From NCBI GenBank assembly GCA_003137135.1, contig PLFB01000060.1:18372-55401 (forward strand): a stretch of 37,030 bases of DNA, written 5' to 3'. The DNA is from Acetobacteraceae bacterium (GTDB lineage Bacteria > Pseudomonadota > Alphaproteobacteria > Acetobacterales > Acetobacteraceae). The notes under the pieces were generated by a model. It made no database searches. It had not been told where the DNA came from and worked only from the letters and a program-made list of their open reading frames with translations. The translations under genes and the position numbers were made by a program. Shown here in pieces: positions 31,909 to 37,030 of the stretch (positions are counted from its first letter, which is position 1; every line of letters begins with the position of its first letter).

Positions 31909-32598
31909 GTGAAAAAACGGGGGACCGCAAAAATGCTTTTCGCGCGCGCGTGGATATGGTTTTTTTTGGTCCTCGCCCTGCCGTTGCATGCGGCGTGCGC
32001 GCAGCAGGAAATTCCGCCGCCGGCCGGCAAGGGGCCGGTGGTGGTGGTGGTTTCCGGCCAGAAGGGCGCCGGCTACTACCTGGCGCCGGCGCAGGCGATC
32101 GCGGCGATGGGCTATGATGTGGTGCTGCTGGACGCCAACACGCTGACGGGCACGCATGGCCAGGCGCTGCATGATGCGGTGGTGCAGGCCCAGACTTCGC
32201 CGAATGGAGAGCCGGGAAAGGTGGCGGTTGTGGGGTTTTCGCTGGGCGGCGGGCTGGCGCTGGCTTATGCGAGCCAGTGGCCGGACCTGGTGAGGGGCAT
32301 TGTGGCCTGGTATCCGCTGACGTCGATCATTGCCGATCCGGCGGCGTTTGTGACGAAGGTGAAGGTGCCGGTGCTGATGTTCGCGGGCGCGCAGGATACC
32401 TACAAGAATTGCTGCCTGATCGCGCAGGCGAATGCGCTGGCCGCCGCGGCGGCGGCGGCGGGTGCGCCGCTGACGGTGGTGACGTATCCCTCGGCGGGGC
32501 ATGATTTTATCATGTCGGGCTCGGATTATGACGCGACGGCGGCGCCGGATAGTTTTGCGCGCGCGCAGGCGGCGCTGGCGGGTTATTTTTGCAAATAG
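31909..32598 (+). CDS. Secreted dienelactone hydrolase-like alpha/beta hydrolase
   Basis: Signal peptide, VAVVGFSLGGGLALAYA nucleophile elbow, FAGAQDTY, YPSAGHDF. Actual start may be the internal Met (MLFARAW). Confidence 0.85.
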   Translation: MKKRGTAKMLFARAWIWFFLVLALPLHAACAQQEIPPPAGKGPVVVVVSGQKGAGYYLAPAQAIAAMGYDVVLLDANTLTGTHGQALHDAVVQAQTSPNGEPGKVAVVGFSLGGGLALAYASQWPDLVRGIVAWYPLTSIIADPAAFVTKVKVPVLMFAGAQDTYKNCCLIAQANALAAAAAAAGAPLTVVTYPSAGHDFIMSGSDYDATAAPDSFARAQAALAGYFCK

Positions 32599-32640
32599 GC
32601 GAAATCCGCGGATGGCGCCGTCCGGCGCTGTCGGCGATTG

Positions 32641-33666
32641 TTAAAAATTGTCTTCAAGTTTCACTTCGATGACGCCGTGCCAGCCGAAGCCTTTGTAGGT
32701 TTCGTAGCCTGGCGTGAGGGCATAGGCGATCAGGCGGTTTTCCTTGACATAGTAGCCGGTCGGACTTGTGGGTTCCAGGTTGTAGGATTCGGAGAGGATG
32801 CCGCCCTGATCGGAGGTGGCGAGGATGCGGTAATTGGCGTCGATGATCAGCACGCGGCTGCCGCGCTGTTCCTCCGGCGTCAGGCGCACGGCCTTGATGA
32901 CGCCGGTGGCGAGCGGCACCCAGTCGAACGAGATGCCGAGCACGCCGATGATTTTGCCGTTCACCTGGGCGCCGGCGCGGATCGCGGTGGAGAAGGTGGC
33001 GGAGACCGCGCCGTTCAGGTCACCGACCCGCCGGACCTCGCCGACCGCGTAGTCCTCGCCCGAGCGCGTCTGCATCGCGGCCTTGAACCAGGGCGTCTTG
33101 CTGACGTCGCCGCCGACGACTTTTGGGTAGAGGTCTGGCCGGCCGCAGGCGACGACGCGGCCTTTCGGATCGACGATGCAGATATCGAGATAGACGGTGT
33201 AGGAGCTCAAGATCGTGCGCAGGCGCTGGGTGGCGAAGTCAAGGTCCGCCGCGGTGCCGGATTCCAGGGCGGCGACGACGGCGAGGTCGGTCGCCCACCA
33301 GCGCACGTCGCAGGAGCGTTCGTAGAGATTACGGTCGATGATGTCGATGGCGTTGAGGGCGAGGCCGGCCAGACGCTCCCCCTTGCTGGCGAGCACCAGC
33401 TGCGAGCCGGTATTGGCGAGCCGGCCGGTGCTTTCCTTGATGGCGGCGCGCAATTCAGCGCTGATGGTGGTGATGGTGGTGGCGACGTCGCGCATCTCGT
33501 CGGCGAGGACCGAGAAGGCGTCGCCGCCGGCGCCGGCGCGGGCGGCTTCGATATGGGTGTTGATGGCGAGAAAATGCGCCTGGCGCACGACCGAATCGAT
33601 GGATGAGATTTTGTTTTCGGTGATGCTGGAGACTTCGTAGGCGAGTTTGAGGATGTCGTCCTGCAT
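32641..33666 (-). CDS. Soluble MCP-like/Cache-like protein (signalling tip N-terminal, Cache-like domain C-terminal)
   Basis: N-terminal QAHFLAINTHIEAARAGAGGDAFSVLADEMRDVA matches the MCP hairpin tip; C-terminal YLDICIVDPKGRVVACGRPDLYPKVVGGDVSKTPWFKAAM..DYAVGEV..IGVLGISFDW resembles a Cache fold; no TM segments. Confidence 0.85.
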   Translation of the reverse strand: MQDDILKLAYEVSSITENKISSIDSVVRQAHFLAINTHIEAARAGAGGDAFSVLADEMRDVATTITTISAELRAAIKESTGRLANTGSQLVLASKGERLAGLALNAIDIIDRNLYERSCDVRWWATDLAVVAALESGTAADLDFATQRLRTILSSYTVYLDICIVDPKGRVVACGRPDLYPKVVGGDVSKTPWFKAAMQTRSGEDYAVGEVRRVGDLNGAVSATFSTAIRAGAQVNGKIIGVLGISFDWVPLATGVIKAVRLTPEEQRGSRVLIIDANYRILATSDQGGILSESYNLEPTSPTGYYVKENRLIAYALTPGYETYKGFGWHGVIEVKLEDNF

Positions 33667-33740
33667 GGTGTTTCCGAGTGGGTGCGGTTTTTGATTAGCG
33701 GGATATGCTTAAGGTTTTGTGTCCTGAGCGGGGTGGGGAA

Positions 33741-33793
33741 GGGAAGGAAGACGTTACTTTTTTTGGAAAAAAAGTAACCAAAAAAACTTTTGT
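33741..33793. repeat. Half-copy (E) of the dispersed palindrome family
   Basis: ggaaggaagacgttactttttttggaaaaaaagtaaccaaaaaaacttttgt: identical layout to the left arm of copy A. Confidence 0.8.
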
Positions 33794-33851
33794 TTATATG
33801 AAAATATCGTTAATCTTTAGGAATGACTTCATTTCGCCCAATGGTGAAGGT

Positions 33852-34718
33852 TTACGTGAGAACGGGGTCAAGGTCCACGTTAACCCTCAGCGTATGCCTC
33901 CCCCCACCCAAAATAATCCCCCGCAGCGGGCTCACGTCCTGAAAATCCCGGCCCCAGGCTAGGGTTACGTGTTCATCATGGACCAGGAGGTTGTTGGTGG
34001 GGTCGAAATCCACCCAGCCGATCCCATCGCCGCACCAGGCGCTGCACCAGGCGTGGGATTGGTCGGCGCCGCGGCGTTTTTCGACGCCTTCGATCGGGAG
34101 GGTGCGCAGGTAGCCGCTGACGTAGCGGGCGGGGAGGTTCAGGGCGCGTAATACGGCGATCATCAGGTGGGCATAGTCCTGGCAGACGCCGATGCGGCCC
34201 TTGAAAACCTGGGCGGCGGTGGTGGCGGTGGTGGTGATGCCGCCGCGGTAGGTCATCAGGTCATAAATCTTTTTGTTCAGGGCGATCAGGCCGGAGAGGA
34301 TCGGCTCGCCTTGCGGGAAAAAATCGGTGGCCAGCGAAAGAATGTCGGGGGTGGGCGCGGCGAGCGGGCTGGGGAGGCAAAATTCGGCGATCTCGGCGCG
34401 GCGTAAGGCGGAGTGGGAAATTTCCTCCCAGCACGGCGAAAAATCGGCGCGCGGCGGCGTGGGCTGCGCGACGTCCACGGTGGCGGAGAGGGCGACGACG
34501 AACTGGCGGTGCGGCAGGGTGAGGGAGACCGTGGTGGTGACGTTGCCGAAATGATCGGTCTCGTCGCGGCGCAGTTCAGGCGCCGGAGAAATGGCGAGCT
34601 GGGATTCGCGGATGAACTGGCCGGGGCGCTCGCGCGGGACAAGGTGCATGAAATGGGTGCCCAGGACGACGGGCTGGGCGTAGTCGTAGGTGGTGGCGTG
34701 GTGCAGGCGGTAGATCAT
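33852..34718 (-). CDS. Transglutaminase-like protein
   Basis: MIYRLHHATTYDYAQPVVLGTHFMHLVPR; GVCQDYAHLMIAVLRALNLPARYVSGYL; DQSHAWCSAWCGDGIGWVDFDPTNN. Start refined to the ATG at 34718 (ATGA overlap with the upstream gene). Confidence 0.95.
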   Translation of the reverse strand: MIYRLHHATTYDYAQPVVLGTHFMHLVPRERPGQFIRESQLAISPAPELRRDETDHFGNVTTTVSLTLPHRQFVVALSATVDVAQPTPPRADFSPCWEEISHSALRRAEIAEFCLPSPLAAPTPDILSLATDFFPQGEPILSGLIALNKKIYDLMTYRGGITTTATTAAQVFKGRIGVCQDYAHLMIAVLRALNLPARYVSGYLRTLPIEGVEKRRGADQSHAWCSAWCGDGIGWVDFDPTNNLLVHDEHVTLAWGRDFQDVSPLRGIILGGGRHTLRVNVDLDPVLT

Positions 34719-36916
34719 GGAGGCGGAATGACTTCCTCGTCTTCCAACTGATGCGCCTCCGGCAGCAGCGTGAAAAAGCGGCGCTGGACGCGGTCGGAGA
34801 GCATGCGCAGGCGGGCGGCGATGGTGGCGAGCGGGGTGGCGAGTTCGGTGACGCGGCCGGCCAGGCTGACCGCTTCGGTTTGCAGCAGGCGGGCGGCTTC
34901 GGCGTCGTCGTCGGCGCCGAGGCGCTCGAGCGACCAGCGCAGGGCGGTGCACTGGAAATTCAGGCTGCGCGGGTTGCCGTTGTCCGCCAGAATCATCGCC
35001 AGCACGGGGCCGGGCGCAAGGATGCCGGCGTGGCGGAGGTCGTAGGAGAGGACCGAGTCGGCGAGTTCGATGCCCAGAGCGAGGCCGGGTTCCAGGCGGT
35101 CGGGGGCGGCGTCGAGCAGGATGGCCAGGGTGTCGGCCAGAATTTCGCCGCGCTCCAGGCGGCGGCCCATTTCCAGGAACAGCCAGCCGCCGTCGCGCGA
35201 CATGTTTTCGGCGGCGATGCCGGCGAAGGTGGCGGAGAAGCCGAGGATGGCGGGCAAGGCGGTTTCCTCGTTGGGGACGAGGGCGTCTTCGACCTGGTCC
35301 AGCGCCAGTTGCACGGTGGCGAGCATGCTGGGGCTCAGGCGTTCGCTGGCCGCGTTGAGCAGGCGGGCGACTTCCTTGACCAGGCCGGCGAAGGGTTTTC
35401 TCCGGGCGAGCGTCTGGCGCAAAAATTTGCCGGAAATGGCGCCTGAGGCGAGTTCGGCGGGGATCAGGCGGGATTTGGCCAGGCAGCGGGCGATCAGGGT
35501 GCGCTCGGCGACGTCGCGCGGCAGCGAGGTGCCGGATTCCAGGCGCGGCAGGGCCAGCATCATCAGGCGGGCGGCGGTTTCCAGGCGCTCGGCGGACCGG
35601 CCGAGCCAGAACAGGTTGTCGGCGACACGAGAAGGCAGGTGGGCTGCGGGCAGGAAGGGCAGGCGCTCCGGCGGTTCCACCGCGCCGGCGCCGGAAAAGA
35701 ACTGGGGTTCGTCGGCGTCAAGGACCCAGATGTCCTTGATGGTGCCGGCGGCGGGGTTGGATTTGTCCTCCAGCCCGAAGCCGAGGCCGCCGGGCAGCAC
35801 CTGCCAGTCCTCGCCGTCGTGCCAGGCGTACAGGCGGAAGGCGAGCGGGATGGAGGTGAGGCCGTTGCCGGAGACGAACGGGGCTTTCGAGGCGAGTTGC
35901 AGGGGGTCGCCGAAGACCGAGGCGAGCTGCGGCGGCGCGCCGAGCAGGCGATGGAACACCGGCTCAAGCAGCGGCGCGAAATCAGGGTCCTCGACCAGGG
36001 CGCTGCCGGGGTTGTTCAGCATGGTGAGCACGCCGGCACGAATCGCGCCGAAGGCGCCTGCGATGCCGGCGCCGGGGCGGCCGCCTTGCTCGAGCGGGTC
36101 GAGCTCGATGCCGGAAAGGCCGCGGATCATGGTGGCGATGTGCAGCAGGCCGGACAGGGTTTTGATGTGCAGCGCGCCGTTGCGGGCGGCGATGTCGCCG
36201 GGTTCGATCAGCAAGGCGCCGAGCGCGCGGGCGAGCAGCGCGTCATCCATCATGTCCGGCGCGTAGGCGAGCGAGGAGGCGCTGGCGGATAGCACGGCGA
36301 TCAGGCCGCTCTCGGCGCCGCGCTGCAAATGGTCCACCAGCATCTCCCGCGCCGGCCGCAGGCTGCGCAGGCCGCCGGCCCGAAAAAGTTCCGGGATGGT
36401 GGTCGCGGCCAGGCGGCGCAAGGTGAGCGCGTGGCCGAGGCCGGGAATGATGCCGGTATGGTCGTGCAGGACCAGGAACTTGCCGTCCGGGCCGCGGATC
36501 AGGTCCGCGGCATAAAGGGCCAGGCGCCGGCTGGGCAGTTTTTGCGGCGTGTGCAAGGCGCGGATGAAGTGCGGCTTGCCCAGAACCAGCGCCGGCGGCA
36601 GCAGGTTTTCGTGCAAAACCGTCTGCGCGCCATAAATATCCTCGAGCAGCACGTCGAGCAGATGGGCGCGCTGCTTCACGCCGGCTTCCAGAACGGCAAA
36701 TTCAGAGGCGGTGAGCGGCGCCGGCAGCGGGTCGTAATGATGGCTGGTGACGGCGCCGAACGGGGCGGCGAGACGGACCTGGCGGTTGAGCGCGGCGGCG
36801 CGGCGGGTCATCTCCTCCTGGCCGATGGCGCGAAACGCCTCCATGACCGGCACCCACGGAGTCCGAAGACGGCCGGAACGATCAATCAGTTCATCGCTGG
36901 TGGTCACGGCATGCAT
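34715..36916 (-). CDS. Circularly permuted ATP-grasp / alpha-E domain fusion protein
   Basis: N-terminal circularly permuted ATP-grasp-like region (LLEDIYGAQTVLHENLLPPALVLG..FLVLHDHTGIIPGLGHAL); C-terminal alpha-E-like RVADNLFWLGRSAERLETAARLM..YDLRHAG. Confidence 0.9.
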   Translation of the reverse strand: MHAVTTSDELIDRSGRLRTPWVPVMEAFRAIGQEEMTRRAAALNRQVRLAAPFGAVTSHHYDPLPAPLTASEFAVLEAGVKQRAHLLDVLLEDIYGAQTVLHENLLPPALVLGKPHFIRALHTPQKLPSRRLALYAADLIRGPDGKFLVLHDHTGIIPGLGHALTLRRLAATTIPELFRAGGLRSLRPAREMLVDHLQRGAESGLIAVLSASASSLAYAPDMMDDALLARALGALLIEPGDIAARNGALHIKTLSGLLHIATMIRGLSGIELDPLEQGGRPGAGIAGAFGAIRAGVLTMLNNPGSALVEDPDFAPLLEPVFHRLLGAPPQLASVFGDPLQLASKAPFVSGNGLTSIPLAFRLYAWHDGEDWQVLPGGLGFGLEDKSNPAAGTIKDIWVLDADEPQFFSGAGAVEPPERLPFLPAAHLPSRVADNLFWLGRSAERLETAARLMMLALPRLESGTSLPRDVAERTLIARCLAKSRLIPAELASGAISGKFLRQTLARRKPFAGLVKEVARLLNAASERLSPSMLATVQLALDQVEDALVPNEETALPAILGFSATFAGIAAENMSRDGGWLFLEMGRRLERGEILADTLAILLDAAPDRLEPGLALGIELADSVLSYDLRHAGILAPGPVLAMILADNGNPRSLNFQCTALRWSLERLGADDDAEAARLLQTEAVSLAGRVTELATPLATIAARLRMLSDRVQRRFFTLLPEAHQLEDEEVIPPP

Positions 36917-36971
36917 CGTTTTGCAGGCTTATCAGAGTGTAACGGGGGGAGCGAGACGGGGGAGGTGAACA

Positions 36972-37030
36972 AGAAGATAAGAAAGCAGCGCTTTTTGAAA
37001 AAAGCGCGCAAAAACTTTTGCTCCTGGGGG
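36972..37030. repeat. Dispersed palindrome family (copy F), truncated by window end
   Basis: aagaaagcagcgctttttgaaaaaagcgcgcaaaaacttttgctcctggggg matches the reverse complement of the right arm of copy A. Confidence 0.8.

Noticed and set aside
30853-32502. 549-aa minus-strand ORF antisense to the MBL-fold and DLH genes
   Set aside because: Extremely Arg/His-rich shadow ORF; the plus-strand genes have clear catalytic motifs.

Overview
GC-rich alphaproteobacterial window, probably Acetobacteraceae/Rhodospirillales-like (inference from protein style only). Its core is a codirectional minus-strand block of seven alpha-glucan/trehalose genes: treY, malQ, treZ, glgX, glgB, a treS-maltokinase fusion and glgE. 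These are followed by glpK, a D-2-hydroxyacid dehydrogenase, GNAT and DUF445 genes, an MBL-fold hydrolase, a DLH-like hydrolase, a soluble MCP/Cache-like protein, and a transglutaminase plus ATP-grasp/alpha-E pair. The left part has an HDAC-family protein, DUF192, tRNA-Pro(TGG), an NDUFS4-like complex I subunit and tRNA-Arg(TCT). The main accessory feature is an intact 3277-bp IS1595-type element (3759..7035) with perfect 25-bp terminal inverted repeats and a perfect 8-bp target duplication (CAAATGAC), inserted at the 3' CCA end of tRNA-Arg. It carries a transposase, a DUF6471/HTH-like gene, a membrane-anchored protein, a coiled-coil/winged-helix-like protein, and a 38-aa micro-ORF missed by the ORF track that has an 11-nt Shine-Dalgarno and its own terminator. 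Also notable are a dispersed family of composite intergenic palindromes whose hairpin stems covary between copies, and a GlgE with a second, apparently catalytically dead GH13 domain at its N-terminus.
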